The translations under genes were made by a program, and so were the position numbers. Below the pieces are notes generated by a model, which saw only the letters and a program-made list of their open reading frames with translations, searched no databases and had not been told where the DNA came from. From Anaerolineae bacterium (GTDB lineage Bacteria > Chloroflexota > Anaerolineae > Aggregatilineales > Phototrophicaceae), in assembly GCA_019912965.1 (NCBI GenBank), contig JAIOHM010000003.1, positions 1-64,000 of the forward strand: DNA of 64,000 nucleotides, given 5' to 3'. Positions 27,905 through 38,393 of this stretch are shown piece by piece; the first letter of the stretch is position 1; each line of letters opens with the position of its first letter.

Positions 27905-28662
27905 TCCGAAAATCCCAGAACAGCCTGCTCCAGTCGGCGCACAACGGCGGGCAGTTCTTGTAATGACTGGATAATGGCATCGGCCTGCACAGCTTGATTA
28001 TCCGCATAGGGATAGAGCAGCGCACGGGCGAAGGGGTCTTTCGCGGCTAAACGCGAATCGAGATTCGGGCGCTTCCATACCGTCTTAAAGCCATGTCCGG
28101 CGGGGTACTGCACATCATCATCGTACATATCCCCAACCATAATTTGCAACCGGGTACGGTCAGGCCAATCCCCGAAAAATGCGCGGTGTTTTTTCAAGGC
28201 GTGGTGGGTATCCGGCGTCAGCGCAGCGGCAAACAGCGGCATAAGACCGAGCGCAGCCAGCACCGGAATCTGATATTTTGCCAAGCCTTTGGTCGCCACG
28301 ACTAACGCGCGGTGTCGGGCATTGAGTTCGCGCAGCACATCCGCGCCGTTATCGAGGATGGATGAAATGGCGACGTTTTCGCGCACAAGCGACTCAACAT
28401 GCGCTTCTAACGATATCCCCAAACGCGCGGCAATAGTCTGGGTGATGTCGTCCCAATCCATCGACAGCACCGGAGAACTGGACTCGTCACGCTGGCGCGC
28501 CGCACTTTCCGCCACCAGCAGCTTGAAGATTTCGCCTTCATCGAGGCCGGATTTTGCAGCGATTTCGCCTAATACCACCGGCCACACCGCACGGTCAAAG
28601 GGATTGACCATAAGCGTGCCATCCAGATCGAAGAAGATTACGGTTTGTTTAGCTTGAGTCAT
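27901..28662 (-). CDS. HAD-family hydrolase
   Basis: VIFFDLDGTLMVNPFDR..MVGDMYDDDVQYPAGHGFKTVW; overlaps folC by 4 nt. Confidence 0.88.
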   Translation of the reverse strand: MTQAKQTVIFFDLDGTLMVNPFDRAVWPVVLGEIAAKSGLDEGEIFKLLVAESAARQRDESSSPVLSMDWDDITQTIAARLGISLEAHVESLVRENVAISSILDNGADVLRELNARHRALVVATKGLAKYQIPVLAALGLMPLFAAALTPDTHHALKKHRAFFGDWPDRTRLQIMVGDMYDDDVQYPAGHGFKTVWKRPNLDSRLAAKDPFARALLYPYADNQAVQADAIIQSLQELPAVVRRLEQAVLGFSD

Positions 28663-28706
28663 AGAATTTCAGTATAACACAGGACTGAATGGGCAAAGTA
28701 TAAATC

Positions 28707-28736
28707 CTGTCCGGCACAGGGAAGTGTACCGGACAG
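28707..28736 (-). terminator. Hairpin downstream of P450 gene
   Basis: CTGTCCGG..CCGGACAG inverted repeat. Confidence 0.55.
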
Positions 28737-28750
28737 TAAAAAGTAGAGGA

Positions 28751-30124
28751 TTAGCTGTGGCGCTGACCGCCGAAGCGCATTTTGAACTTTGACCCCGGAT
28801 TCGGCAGGGGCATGGTGTGGACGCGCACTTTGTAATCCGGCGATTCGAGCGCGAACTGCCCGTAGTACAGCAGCGCGGCCATCGTTACTAACATTTGAAC
28901 TTCCGCCAAACCCGCGCCGAGGCAGGTGTGCGCGCCCAACGAGAACGGCGCATACACATTCGGTATGCGGGATTTCGCAGTTTCGCCCAAATGACGGGTG
29001 ACATCAAATTTATAGGGATCGGGGTAGTATTCCGGCAGGAAGTGAGTCACCGTTTGGGCGATCATCACTTCAGTGCCGATTGAGAATTCGTAGCCGCCAA
29101 ACTCAAAGGATTCAACGACCTGGCGCGGCGTGAAGGGCGTCGCCGGATAATAACGCAGCGTTTCGATTGCAGCGGCGTGCAGCACAGGCATCTGCTGGAA
29201 ATCTTGTGCTGTAATCGAGCCTTTGGCAAATACCGCGTTGACTTCCGCCATCACCTGTTCCAGCACATCAGGATGTTTATGCAGCGTGTACATGAAGAAG
29301 CTGATGGTGCTGGCAACCGTATCCATCCCGGCAAAGAACGGCCCAACTGCCATCGCCAGCAAATCGTCTTCGGTGAACGGCTGGTCATCCGGGCGAACAC
29401 CCGCGATCACATCGTCAATCAGGTTAGGTTCGCGTCCGGTGGATTCCGGCGGATTCTGGCGATGATAATCCAGCAGTTTGCCGCCGAACTCCATCACCCG
29501 CCCTTTGGCACGGCGAAAACGCGGCGTCTTGAGCATTACACCCGGCCACACCTTGACCGCCGTCACGTTGAGCATGGTGTTCAGGTAAAAGAAAATGTCG
29601 TCATAATACTCGCCGGGGCGGAATCCAGTGGACATCACGCCAAGCTGATCGACGACAATCCGGCGCAGGGTGTTGAAAATCGGGAGCATTTCCCCCGGCT
29701 GCCATTCCGCGACGGCTTCGCGGACGATCTGTACCATGGTATCCAGATGCGGCAGCGCGGCTGAACGGGCAAAACCCCGCCGCATCAGTTTTCGCATGTG
29801 ACGATGTGGCGCGCCATCCAGCAGCACCAGCATCACATCGGTATTAAAGGCATCTGCCATGCCGCCAAAGAGCGACTTGCTGCTAAAAACCTGCTCACCT
29901 TCCTGCGCCAGAAACTTATTGGCTTCTAGCCCGGCCATAATCGTGTAATCCCGAAAGGCCATTTGTATCCGAAAGGTCGATCCATACTGATGATACTGGT
30001 CAACGAGGAACTTCAGGGGATCGTAAAGCATGTTCAAACTGTTTCCGAGTACTGGCAGACCCGGAACCGCTGGTGGACGTTGACGCAGCAAATACAGCGG
30101 CTTCTCCGGTTTGGAAGTCTCCAA
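28751..30124 (-). CDS. Cytochrome P450
   Basis: FFAGMDTVAST (I-helix), ETLR (ExxR), FSLGAHTCLGAGLAE (heme Cys loop). Confidence 0.95.
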   Translation of the reverse strand: METSKPEKPLYLLRQRPPAVPGLPVLGNSLNMLYDPLKFLVDQYHQYGSTFRIQMAFRDYTIMAGLEANKFLAQEGEQVFSSKSLFGGMADAFNTDVMLVLLDGAPHRHMRKLMRRGFARSAALPHLDTMVQIVREAVAEWQPGEMLPIFNTLRRIVVDQLGVMSTGFRPGEYYDDIFFYLNTMLNVTAVKVWPGVMLKTPRFRRAKGRVMEFGGKLLDYHRQNPPESTGREPNLIDDVIAGVRPDDQPFTEDDLLAMAVGPFFAGMDTVASTISFFMYTLHKHPDVLEQVMAEVNAVFAKGSITAQDFQQMPVLHAAAIETLRYYPATPFTPRQVVESFEFGGYEFSIGTEVMIAQTVTHFLPEYYPDPYKFDVTRHLGETAKSRIPNVYAPFSLGAHTCLGAGLAEVQMLVTMAALLYYGQFALESPDYKVRVHTMPLPNPGSKFKMRFGGQRHS

Positions 30125-30165
30125 AGTGAAAATTCTCCTTATATGAAGTTGTCGGTTATGGAACG

Positions 30166-30561
30166 TTAGCTATTGAGGTTGGCCTCGACGTAATCTTTGA
30201 TGTTGAAGTCGCGCTCTGCGAGGAACTCGATGGTTTCCTCCAGCGTGTTCTTGTATACAAAGGATACACCCACAATGCGCGCAAAAATAGATAAGAGTAG
30301 TCCGCCGATGCGGTCATTGCCGAGGATAACAATCCAACCGGTATTCGACGCCCGTTTGAAGGATAACGAAGCATACTCGCGGATTGAACCGCCCATTCCA
30401 CCTTCGGATGAGTCAATAATCAGGTGGACAAGATGCGGAATCGAGGCAATCATATCGTGCGCTGTAAGGGCAATTTCGTTCACTTCTGACGGGAAAATTT
30501 TGCCGTCGAGTCGCACGTAAATCAAACATTCGGGGACATGCCAAGCAATTTGATAAGGCAT
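30166..30561 (-). CDS. STAS/SpoIIAA-like small protein
   Basis: 131 aa alpha/beta pattern, VHLIIDSSEGG..ASNTGWIVILGN; family call tentative. Confidence 0.5.
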   Translation of the reverse strand: MPYQIAWHVPECLIYVRLDGKIFPSEVNEIALTAHDMIASIPHLVHLIIDSSEGGMGGSIREYASLSFKRASNTGWIVILGNDRIGGLLLSIFARIVGVSFVYKNTLEETIEFLAERDFNIKDYVEANLNS

Positions 30562-30734
30562 TGTAAGTCTCTTCCAAGATCAACTGTGTAACATATCGTA
30601 AGCTAAAAAACTTTGAGAACAATTAAAAATGTGAGGTCAAAAATGAATAATTCCCGAAGAAATATTGGTCAATGGGTGGATAACAGGCAGCGGCTATAAT
30701 AAGCAAAAACAGCTTTATTGAAAGGAAACCCGCC

Positions 30735-32495
30735 GTGTCCGACGGTTTAGACGAACTGACGTTGAGCAAAATCCGCGAGGCGCATGTGGTCAACGGCATC
30801 CCCGGCGACCGTTATAGAGTGCCATATGGGAACTTCCGGCAAATGCTCTCGCTCCATGCCAAAGCCTCGCCGGAAAAAATCTTCCTGATTCACTATGATG
30901 CTGACGGAAACCGCGAAGAACTGAGCTATGCCGAAATCAATGCCCGCGTTCATCAGACAGCGCATCTGCTGCATGAACTCGGCGTTCGGCGTGGCGACCG
31001 GGTGGCAACTATCGGTTACAACCACAGCGATATGGTCATTATCTACTTCGCCTGTTGGGTGTTGGGCGCGGCTGTTGCGCCGCAAAATGTGACCGAAGAT
31101 GACCGCCGGATTGCCTTCATCCTACGCAACAGCGAGGCGGTGGTGTGCCTCGTGCGCGAAGAATATCTGGAACGCGCTGAAAATATTATTCACGGCACAG
31201 ATGACGGAATGGGGGCAGAAAATATTCAGCATATTGTACAGGTGGGCGGCGCGGCCCGGCCTGAATACATGCACTTTCATGAGATGGTACGTAACCTGCC
31301 CAACACCTTTTTCGGCGATGACCCCGAACCGACGCTTGAAGATGAAGCCTTATTAGTCTATACCAGCGGCACGACGGGCGCACCCAAAGGCGTCGTGCTG
31401 ACGCAGTACAATCTGCTGGCAGATGCTCAAGGAATCGCGCAGTGGCAGGGCATTACGGGCAATCAACGGCTGATGTGTGTGCTGCCGATTCATCATGTCA
31501 ACGGGATCGTCGTCACACTGATAACGCCGTTATTCGTTGGCGGCTCAACTGTACTCAATCGCGCTTTCTCATCCAGCACATTCTGGCGGCGGATTTGTGC
31601 CGAGCGGGTGCAGATCGTGAGTGTTGTGCCGACGCTGCTGCAATTCTGCCTCGATTATGCGGATACCCAAACCGCCAAAGGCGAACCGATTTGGGGCGAC
31701 GGACTGCATCAACAGGATTTGCGCGGCTTCCGACATTTGGTATGCGGCGCGGGAACGCTGTCGATGGCGCTGGTGAAAAACTTCGAGGAACGATTCGGCG
31801 TCCCGGTGCTGCATGGCTATGGCCTGAGCGAAACCACCTGTTATAGCTGCTTCCTGCCGATTAATCTGGATTGGGACGCACACAAACACTGGCTGTTGGA
31901 CTTCGGTTATCCGAGCATTGGCTGCCCGATTGAACCCAACGAGATGGCGATTTTTTCGGCGGATGGGAATGGGCAGCAGTTAGGCGCAGGCGAACGCGGC
32001 GAAATCTGCGCGCGCGGGCATAACGTGATGAAGCATTACTTCAAACGCCCGGATGCCAACGCGGAAACTTTCAAGTTTGGCTGGTTTCGGACGGGTGACG
32101 AAGGCTTTTACGAAGTCGATTCACAGGGACGCCACTATTTTTTCATCACGGGGCGCATCAAGGAACTTATCAATCGCGGCGGTGTGAAGTATTCCCCCTT
32201 TGAAGTGGAGGAGATTTTGCTGGAAATCCCCGGCGTCAAGGTTGGGCTGGCGATTGCCTTTCAGAATGACTACTATGGCGAGGAAGTCGGCGCATACATC
32301 GTGCCGCAGGAGGGCGCTCAACTCACCGCCGAGCAGATCATCGCCCACTGCCGCCAACGAATGCCCTTCGAGAAAAGTCCAAAAGTGGTGGTCTTTGGCA
32401 CAGAAATCCCGGTAACAACAACCGGGAAATATCAACGTCTGAAACTGCAAGATTTGTTTGCCCAATGGTCGCAAACACAGTTCAAAAAAGGTTGA
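30735..32495 (+). CDS. AMP-dependent synthetase/ligase (adenylate-forming), GTG start
   Basis: LVYTSGTTGAPKGVVLTQYNL, HGYGLSETTCYS, GWFRTGDEGFYEVDSQGRHYFFITGRIKELINRGGVKYSPFEVE. Confidence 0.93.
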   Translation: MSDGLDELTLSKIREAHVVNGIPGDRYRVPYGNFRQMLSLHAKASPEKIFLIHYDADGNREELSYAEINARVHQTAHLLHELGVRRGDRVATIGYNHSDMVIIYFACWVLGAAVAPQNVTEDDRRIAFILRNSEAVVCLVREEYLERAENIIHGTDDGMGAENIQHIVQVGGAARPEYMHFHEMVRNLPNTFFGDDPEPTLEDEALLVYTSGTTGAPKGVVLTQYNLLADAQGIAQWQGITGNQRLMCVLPIHHVNGIVVTLITPLFVGGSTVLNRAFSSSTFWRRICAERVQIVSVVPTLLQFCLDYADTQTAKGEPIWGDGLHQQDLRGFRHLVCGAGTLSMALVKNFEERFGVPVLHGYGLSETTCYSCFLPINLDWDAHKHWLLDFGYPSIGCPIEPNEMAIFSADGNGQQLGAGERGEICARGHNVMKHYFKRPDANAETFKFGWFRTGDEGFYEVDSQGRHYFFITGRIKELINRGGVKYSPFEVEEILLEIPGVKVGLAIAFQNDYYGEEVGAYIVPQEGAQLTAEQIIAHCRQRMPFEKSPKVVVFGTEIPVTTTGKYQRLKLQDLFAQWSQTQFKKG

Positions 32496-32498
32496 ACA

Positions 32499-33593
32499 AT
32501 GACGAATAAATGGCTGTTTGGTCTATGCCTGTTTGCCTTCTTATATGCAGTTCATCCGCTGAGTGCCGCCGATTGTGCCATCGAACAACTGACAGAAGGC
32601 GCAACCTACGGAACGCCCCAACTTGATAATCATTGGCTCATGTGGTCAGGTTATGAGGAGACACAAGGCGCAGTGATAACTCCGCTTTGGCTTTATGATC
32701 TGAACGCGGATGATGAAGCCCGCCGCCTGACCGAGGAACTGACCATCCACACCTTTCCCCAAATCAGCGGCAATGCGGTTATCTGGTTGAGTGGTGAGGA
32801 TTTAGAACGCGAACTTTTCTTGTACGAAATCGATACCGCCCAAACAACCCAACTCACCACCAATCAGCTATATGAATCCGACCCACAAATCCATAATGGG
32901 CAGGTGGTCTGGGCGGCCGACGAAACGGGAGAAGGTGTTCTCTACACGGGCGAAATATTTCTCTACGACCACGCAGCAGGCACGATAACCCAGATAACCG
33001 ACACCAATGAAGGGAACTTCAGCCCACAAATTTACAATGGGCGCATCGTTTGGGTCGGCACGGAAATGGGTCAGCCCTACATAATGCTCTACGACGGTGG
33101 AATTATCACCCAAATCAGCGATGACGCCTCTATTTCTTCCAACCCACAGATCAATGATCGCTGGATTGTTTGGATGGCGGAAACCGATGGTAATCCCGAT
33201 AGGATTATGCTTTACGATTTGGAATCTCGTGCCATAACCCAGCTTGGGGAAGGTGTCCGTTTCCCGCCCGATTTATCCGCCGAAGGTATGGTCTGGGCGA
33301 CCCATGACGGCGATAACCGCGATATTTTCTGGTATGACGGGGACACCATTCACCCTATTACCGCAGATGATGAGGATGATTCTGCGCCATCCCTCAGCGG
33401 TGATGAAATCGTTTGGTCACGGTCAGTTGACGGGGAAACCAATATTTTCCATTATCAAATCAGCACCGCGACTCTCTCGCAGCTTACGACCACCGACTAC
33501 AATTACACGCCAACCATCGAGGACGGGAATGTTGTATGGACAGGTAATGCAGATATACATGGCGGCGATATTTTTCTGTATCGCTGTCGGTAG
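32499..33593 (+). CDS. Secreted TolB-like beta-propeller protein
   Basis: Signal peptide; repeated NPQINDRWIVWMAETDGNPDRIMLYDLESRAITQL units. Confidence 0.8.
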   Translation: MTNKWLFGLCLFAFLYAVHPLSAADCAIEQLTEGATYGTPQLDNHWLMWSGYEETQGAVITPLWLYDLNADDEARRLTEELTIHTFPQISGNAVIWLSGEDLERELFLYEIDTAQTTQLTTNQLYESDPQIHNGQVVWAADETGEGVLYTGEIFLYDHAAGTITQITDTNEGNFSPQIYNGRIVWVGTEMGQPYIMLYDGGIITQISDDASISSNPQINDRWIVWMAETDGNPDRIMLYDLESRAITQLGEGVRFPPDLSAEGMVWATHDGDNRDIFWYDGDTIHPITADDEDDSAPSLSGDEIVWSRSVDGETNIFHYQISTATLSQLTTTDYNYTPTIEDGNVVWTGNADIHGGDIFLYRCR

Positions 33594-34655
33594 CTAAAAA
33601 GACGTAGCCGGATTGCCACAGTAAAACTGTTTGACCCACTGACGATAGCGCCCAACCGGGCCATCGCCTTCTGCCAAAATCGGCGGCGCAAAATACACCT
33701 TGTGCTGCCAGATTTCAAAATCCTGCTGGACATCATGGGCTAATCCGTCCAGCACATAAGGCGGAATCATCCGGTTCAAAATCGGCAGAATGAGTGGTTT
33801 AGGCAGGAAACCCAGTGCGCTGTGAATCTTACCCGGTTGAGTCACCTTGCGGGCACTGACGGCTACCCGCAGGGTGATGCGCTCCGCATCAATCGGTGTC
33901 GGCAGGACGAACAACCGTGCCTCGATGTTAAAGCGCGGAATTTTAACCTCCACCAGTGAGTACCCAAGTCCATGCACATGAATCTCAAATTCAGAGCGAA
34001 TGCCGCCCATCAATTGCCCCGCTAAACCCGCGCCCCGCCGCATGGCATAGCTTACATTCAGGTATGGGCCGGTGGTGTTCAGATCACTTAACATCTCCAC
34101 GTCATCATATTTATGGACAATCGCCAGATGCCCAATATCGACGCTGTTTTCAGTGGTTTCCTGGGGATGGCTGGTCAAATCCCACTGACGGTTAATCAGG
34201 GGATGGTAATCGCCCGTATCCAAATCGGGTATTTCCCATTCCGGCGGCGCGCCTTCGACATGATGCCAGACCAGCAGCAGACCATTTTTCTCGCGCGAAG
34301 GCCATGCACTAATGATCGCTTTGGGCGGCGGTTTGGTGCCATACCCCGTCGAAACACAAATGCCTTCGGTATCAAAGCAAAAGTAGTGGAACGGACAGCG
34401 AATGGTTTCGCCTTCAACCGTGCTGTCGTATCCCAGATGTGCGCCGAGGTGCGGGCAGTAGGCGTCAATCACACTGACCACACCGGACTGCGTGCGGAAG
34501 GCCACAATCTCCTGTCCCATAAAATGACGGCGCACCACCCCACCGCGCGGCAGTTCAGAGGCCAACGCAATCGCGTACCAACCATTAGGATAAGCGGGCA
34601 GACCTTTGCGGGAGATGGGATGCAGTTCGGGTCGATCTAGCGCAAGCGTGGTCAT
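33594..34655 (-). CDS. Rieske [2Fe-2S] non-heme oxygenase
   Basis: CPHLGAHLGYDSTVEGETIRCPFHYFCFD (CxH..CxxH). Confidence 0.9.
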   Translation of the reverse strand: MTTLALDRPELHPISRKGLPAYPNGWYAIALASELPRGGVVRRHFMGQEIVAFRTQSGVVSVIDAYCPHLGAHLGYDSTVEGETIRCPFHYFCFDTEGICVSTGYGTKPPPKAIISAWPSREKNGLLLVWHHVEGAPPEWEIPDLDTGDYHPLINRQWDLTSHPQETTENSVDIGHLAIVHKYDDVEMLSDLNTTGPYLNVSYAMRRGAGLAGQLMGGIRSEFEIHVHGLGYSLVEVKIPRFNIEARLFVLPTPIDAERITLRVAVSARKVTQPGKIHSALGFLPKPLILPILNRMIPPYVLDGLAHDVQQDFEIWQHKVYFAPPILAEGDGPVGRYRQWVKQFYCGNPATSF

Positions 34656-34727
34656 GTATAATTCCCGGTCATCAACACCTTTTGCTTGCAGTTATTATAT
34701 TCAGAAATTATGGGGAGGGTAAAATAA

Positions 34728-35417
34728 TTGATGGATTATGATGAAGTTCTCGCCACATTAAAAGCGCAGGCTAACCCGACCAATGTCGCCGGAATGAACC
34801 GCTTTGGCATCCGTCCACAAACAACGGTCTATGGCATTTCGGTGGTGGAACTGCGGAAGTTCGCCAAAACCATCGGAAAAAATCACGCGCTGGCTTTGCA
34901 GCTTTGGAACTCCGGGGTTCATGAAGCCCGCATCATCGCCACCGTGATTGCTGATCCTAAACAAGTGACCGAAGCGCAGATGGGCGAGTGGGTGCAGAGT
35001 TTCGACTCGTGGGATATTTGCGACCAGTGCTGCCTCAATCTATTCAGAAAGACTGCTTTTGCTCATGCGAAAGCAATTGAGTGGAGCGCACAGGAAGCTG
35101 AGTTCGTCAAGCGGGCGGGGTTTACCATGATGGCAACCTTAGCGGTACACGACAAAAAAGCTGCCGATGATGTGCTGGCGGCTTACCTGACGATCATCGA
35201 ACGCGAAGCCGGGGATGAACGCAATTTCGTCAAAAAAGCGGTTAATTGGGCGCTGCGGCAGATTGGTAAACGGAACGCGAATCTAAACACACTGGCAATC
35301 CAGACCTCCGAACATATTCAGGGGCAGCACTCGAAGGCCGCGCGTTGGATTGCCAAAGATGCGCTGCGCGAACTTCAGAGCGAAGCGGTACAGAAAAAGA
35401 TTGGCGGTAAAGTGTGA
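34728..35417 (+). CDS. DNA alkylation repair protein (AlkD-like HEAT fold)
   Basis: YGISVVELRKFAKTIGKNHALALQLWNSGVHEARIIATVI..FDSWDICDQCC. Confidence 0.88.
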   Translation: MMDYDEVLATLKAQANPTNVAGMNRFGIRPQTTVYGISVVELRKFAKTIGKNHALALQLWNSGVHEARIIATVIADPKQVTEAQMGEWVQSFDSWDICDQCCLNLFRKTAFAHAKAIEWSAQEAEFVKRAGFTMMATLAVHDKKAADDVLAAYLTIIEREAGDERNFVKKAVNWALRQIGKRNANLNTLAIQTSEHIQGQHSKAARWIAKDALRELQSEAVQKKIGGKV

Positions 35418-35869
35418 ACGACTTATTGATAACCATCCCCAAAATTTTGAGCATTTTCGCGCTGGCATGGTTCTCGTTCTGGCCTGCGATTCCGGCAGGT
35501 CTGGCGCTGGGTTTATCGCCACTGCTGGTGATCGCCACAACAACGCTGAGTTATGTTTCTGGCGTGGTGCTGGTGGCCTTGTTCGGTGGGCGTGTACGCG
35601 ATTGGGCGCTGCGACGTTTAGGGCGACAGACAGCCGGACAATCCGATACGTTAATCGCCCGAATCTGGCAACGGTTTGGCATCATTGGTTTGGGTTTAGC
35701 CGCTCCAATGACTGTAGGCGCACAAATTGGAGCGGCATTGGGCATTTCATTGAATGCCCCTTCCCGACGTTTGCTGCTATGGATGTCGTTGGGCGCGCTG
35801 GCATGGAGCATCGCCCTGACTTTAGCGGTGCTTTTAGGTGTGGTGGGGGCGCAGGCGATTGGCGGTTAG
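35414..35869 (+). CDS. Small multi-TM protein (small multidrug export-like)
   Basis: Hydrophobic; IARIWQRFGIIGLGLAAPMTVGAQIGAALGISL. Confidence 0.6.
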   Translation: MNDLLITIPKILSIFALAWFSFWPAIPAGLALGLSPLLVIATTTLSYVSGVVLVALFGGRVRDWALRRLGRQTAGQSDTLIARIWQRFGIIGLGLAAPMTVGAQIGAALGISLNAPSRRLLLWMSLGALAWSIALTLAVLLGVVGAQAIGG

Positions 35870-36522
35870 TTAATGCCCTCAACCAGATCGACCGAAAAAT
35901 CTTCCATGGTATGAATGACGCGATGTGCTAAGGCCACCACATCTGGCGGGAGGATGAAACCGGGACTAGGTGCAGCGATGATATACATGCCCGCATTATG
36001 GAGTGCCCGCACACCATTGGACGAGTCCTCAATGCCAACTGCTCGATTAGCCTGAACACCCAATGCTTCCAGTGACGCCAGATACACATCCGGGGCGGGT
36101 TTGCCGTTTGGGAAATCGTCGCCATACAACATAAACTCAAATATTTTGTCTAATCCAGTGAGCTGCATCACCCGCTGGATGATCGTCTTGGGTGAACCGG
36201 AAGCCAATGCAATGCGGTAACGACTGGCAGCAGTGTGTACAGCCTCCAATGCGCCGGGGCGGATGGGCAACTGCTGTTCGTACTGGGCAATGACGCGGGT
36301 TTTGATGTCATCCATGATGGCATCGAGAGTCATCTCTAGCTGGAGGCGTTCCTGCATCACTTGCGCCCACTCGATGGTGTTGCGCCCCATCGCTGCACGC
36401 TGATCGTCATCCGTCCAGATTTTGCCTATGTCGCGGGCGAATTCCTGCCGCGCACGCAGCCAATAGACTTCCGAGTCTACGAGTACACCGTCCATATCAA
36501 ACACGACTGCTTCAATCGGCAT
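35866..36522 (-). CDS. HAD-IA phosphatase (beta-PGM-like)
   Basis: AVVFDMDGVLVDSEVYW..GKPAPDVYLASLEALGV..GIEDSSNGVRA. Confidence 0.92.
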   Translation of the reverse strand: MPIEAVVFDMDGVLVDSEVYWLRARQEFARDIGKIWTDDDQRAAMGRNTIEWAQVMQERLQLEMTLDAIMDDIKTRVIAQYEQQLPIRPGALEAVHTAASRYRIALASGSPKTIIQRVMQLTGLDKIFEFMLYGDDFPNGKPAPDVYLASLEALGVQANRAVGIEDSSNGVRALHNAGMYIIAAPSPGFILPPDVVALAHRVIHTMEDFSVDLVEGIN

Positions 36523-36535
36523 GAGTTTTTCCTGG

Positions 36536-37471
36536 TTATATGGTAAATGGAATCAGTTCGACTTGCGGCAGAAAGCGTTCGACATCAGCGCGGCGACAGT
36601 CGGCTGTGCCTAATGTGAGGCAAACTGCCGAGGCTGCCGCGATACCGAGGCGCAAACCATTTTCAATGGGTTCGCCCCGGTCGATGGCATAGGCTAATCC
36701 GGCAAGGACGGCATCACCCGCGCCGCCCGCACTCACCACGTCCACCGGAATCGCCGGAATGCGCCAGGCTTTATCTGGCAGGACAGCTAATGCCCCGGCA
36801 TCCCCAAAGGTCATGACTGAGGATGTGCCATGCTGCTGGTAAATTTCACGCGCACCCTGATAGGCATCATCCAATGATTTGATGGGACGGCCTAACAAGC
36901 TGGTCAATTCGGCGCGGTTGGGTTTGATGAATGTTGGGCCGGATTCCAAGCCTGCGCGTAAGTTCAGATCGGCGGCATCGAAAATCACCGGGACATTATG
37001 ATCGCGTGCCAGACGGATGTACTCGGTATAAAACTCCGGCGGGATTCCTTTGGGCAGCGTCCCGCCCAACACCACACAGTTAGCTTGTGCCAGCAGAGAC
37101 TCGAATTTTGCTCTGAGTTCGTCCAGATGGGCGGGGCTGACTTCCAAAGTCGAGGTGGTGATGGTGGTTTGTTCGCCGCCGTCTTCAGTCACAATAATGG
37201 TATTGATGCGGGTTTCACCGCCGACCTGAATGAAATCGGTGGTGACGCCCCGTGTCCGCAGCAGAAACTCGACCTTCTGCCCAATTGTCCCGGCAGCGAA
37301 ACCCAATGCATGGCTGGTAACGCCAAGTTCACCCAAAATGAAGGAGGCATCGGCAGGCTTGCCACCCATGCTGAAGGTGTTCTGCGAGGCGCGGATGGTG
37401 TGACCTTTTTCCAGCGCAGAGATGACAACCGTATGGTCGAGGGTGGTGTTAGCGGTCAGGGTGATAATCAT
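36536..37471 (-). CDS. PfkB-family sugar-phosphate kinase (1-phosphofructokinase/tagatose-6-P kinase-like)
   Basis: TLDHTVVISALEKGHTIRAS..FSMGGKPADAS..VDVVSAGGAGDAVLAGLAYA. Confidence 0.88.
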   Translation of the reverse strand: MIITLTANTTLDHTVVISALEKGHTIRASQNTFSMGGKPADASFILGELGVTSHALGFAAGTIGQKVEFLLRTRGVTTDFIQVGGETRINTIIVTEDGGEQTTITTSTLEVSPAHLDELRAKFESLLAQANCVVLGGTLPKGIPPEFYTEYIRLARDHNVPVIFDAADLNLRAGLESGPTFIKPNRAELTSLLGRPIKSLDDAYQGAREIYQQHGTSSVMTFGDAGALAVLPDKAWRIPAIPVDVVSAGGAGDAVLAGLAYAIDRGEPIENGLRLGIAAASAVCLTLGTADCRRADVERFLPQVELIPFTI

Positions 37472-37480
37472 AAGGTCGAA

Positions 37481-38191
37481 TTATTCTTTGACATACTTAG
37501 CCATTGCGGCTTCTAATGCAGCGCGTTGTTCGGCCAGCGGATCACCGGATTGGAGTAGCTGTCCCATCAGGATGCAATAGGCGTTGGTATCCAGCCGTTC
37601 CACCGCATCGAAAGCAGCATCCAAATCCTTGCCGATGACGAACAACCCGTGCCATGCGGCGATCACCGCAGCGGCCTGTTTACGGATGCGCGATTCGTTC
37701 CCGCGAATGCCGCCCGCCACATGTTCAGAAAGATCATCGGTGTGCGCCGGAGCATATTCGACACAAGGCACAGTGCCGAATTTCAGCGTTGATTCCAGCA
37801 CTGGCGGTAAAGAACGATTCATGGCCGCGAATACCAGAATATTCTGGGCATGGGCATGAACCACGCCTGTGCCATATTCCCCAAATTCGCGGTGCAACCG
37901 GAAATGAACTTTTGATTCGCGGGAAATTTCGCCCGACCCATCGAGAACGTTCAAATCCATATCCACGACCAGCACGTCTTCTGGCTGAAGCTGCCACTGG
38001 CGTTTGCTGCCGCTGAAGCGTGGGGTGATGCAAACAAGATTACCCACCCGTGCGCTAATGTTGCCACCGGCTACATCGGTGAGTTTACGCGCGAACAGCA
38101 TTCCGCCCAATTTGGCAATTTTGGCACGCATGGCATTCAGCGCAGCATCATTCCTAATCGCTTCTTGTTGGGATTTTTCAGTAGTCATCAT
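37481..38191 (-). CDS. Class II aldolase/adducin family protein
   Basis: DVAGGNISARVGNLVCITPRFSG..GTGVVHAHAQNILVFAA..AAWHGLFVIGKDLDAAFDAVERLD. Confidence 0.9.
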   Translation of the reverse strand: MMTTEKSQQEAIRNDAALNAMRAKIAKLGGMLFARKLTDVAGGNISARVGNLVCITPRFSGSKRQWQLQPEDVLVVDMDLNVLDGSGEISRESKVHFRLHREFGEYGTGVVHAHAQNILVFAAMNRSLPPVLESTLKFGTVPCVEYAPAHTDDLSEHVAGGIRGNESRIRKQAAAVIAAWHGLFVIGKDLDAAFDAVERLDTNAYCILMGQLLQSGDPLAEQRAALEAAMAKYVKE

Positions 38192-38393
38192 CAAGCCTGT
38201 CTTTTTGAAAGAGAATGTAACTCTCATTATACTTCTTTACATGCCTTATCGGGCAGATTGTCCTTGAAAAGCAATAGGCTTATACTCACAAGTTAGAAAA
38301 ATGTTCACGGTAATTTTTCTTTAAATCGTCTATAATGCAGCTAATCGTCGTTAGGTGGACGGTAATGTGTAGGAACACAGCGAGGGTTTAAAA

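Noticed and set aside
38331-38336. TATAAT upstream of the PAS-GAF kinase as a sigma-70 promoter
   Set aside because: Candidate -35 (TTCACG at 38304) is 21 bp away, too far for confidence; left unannotated.
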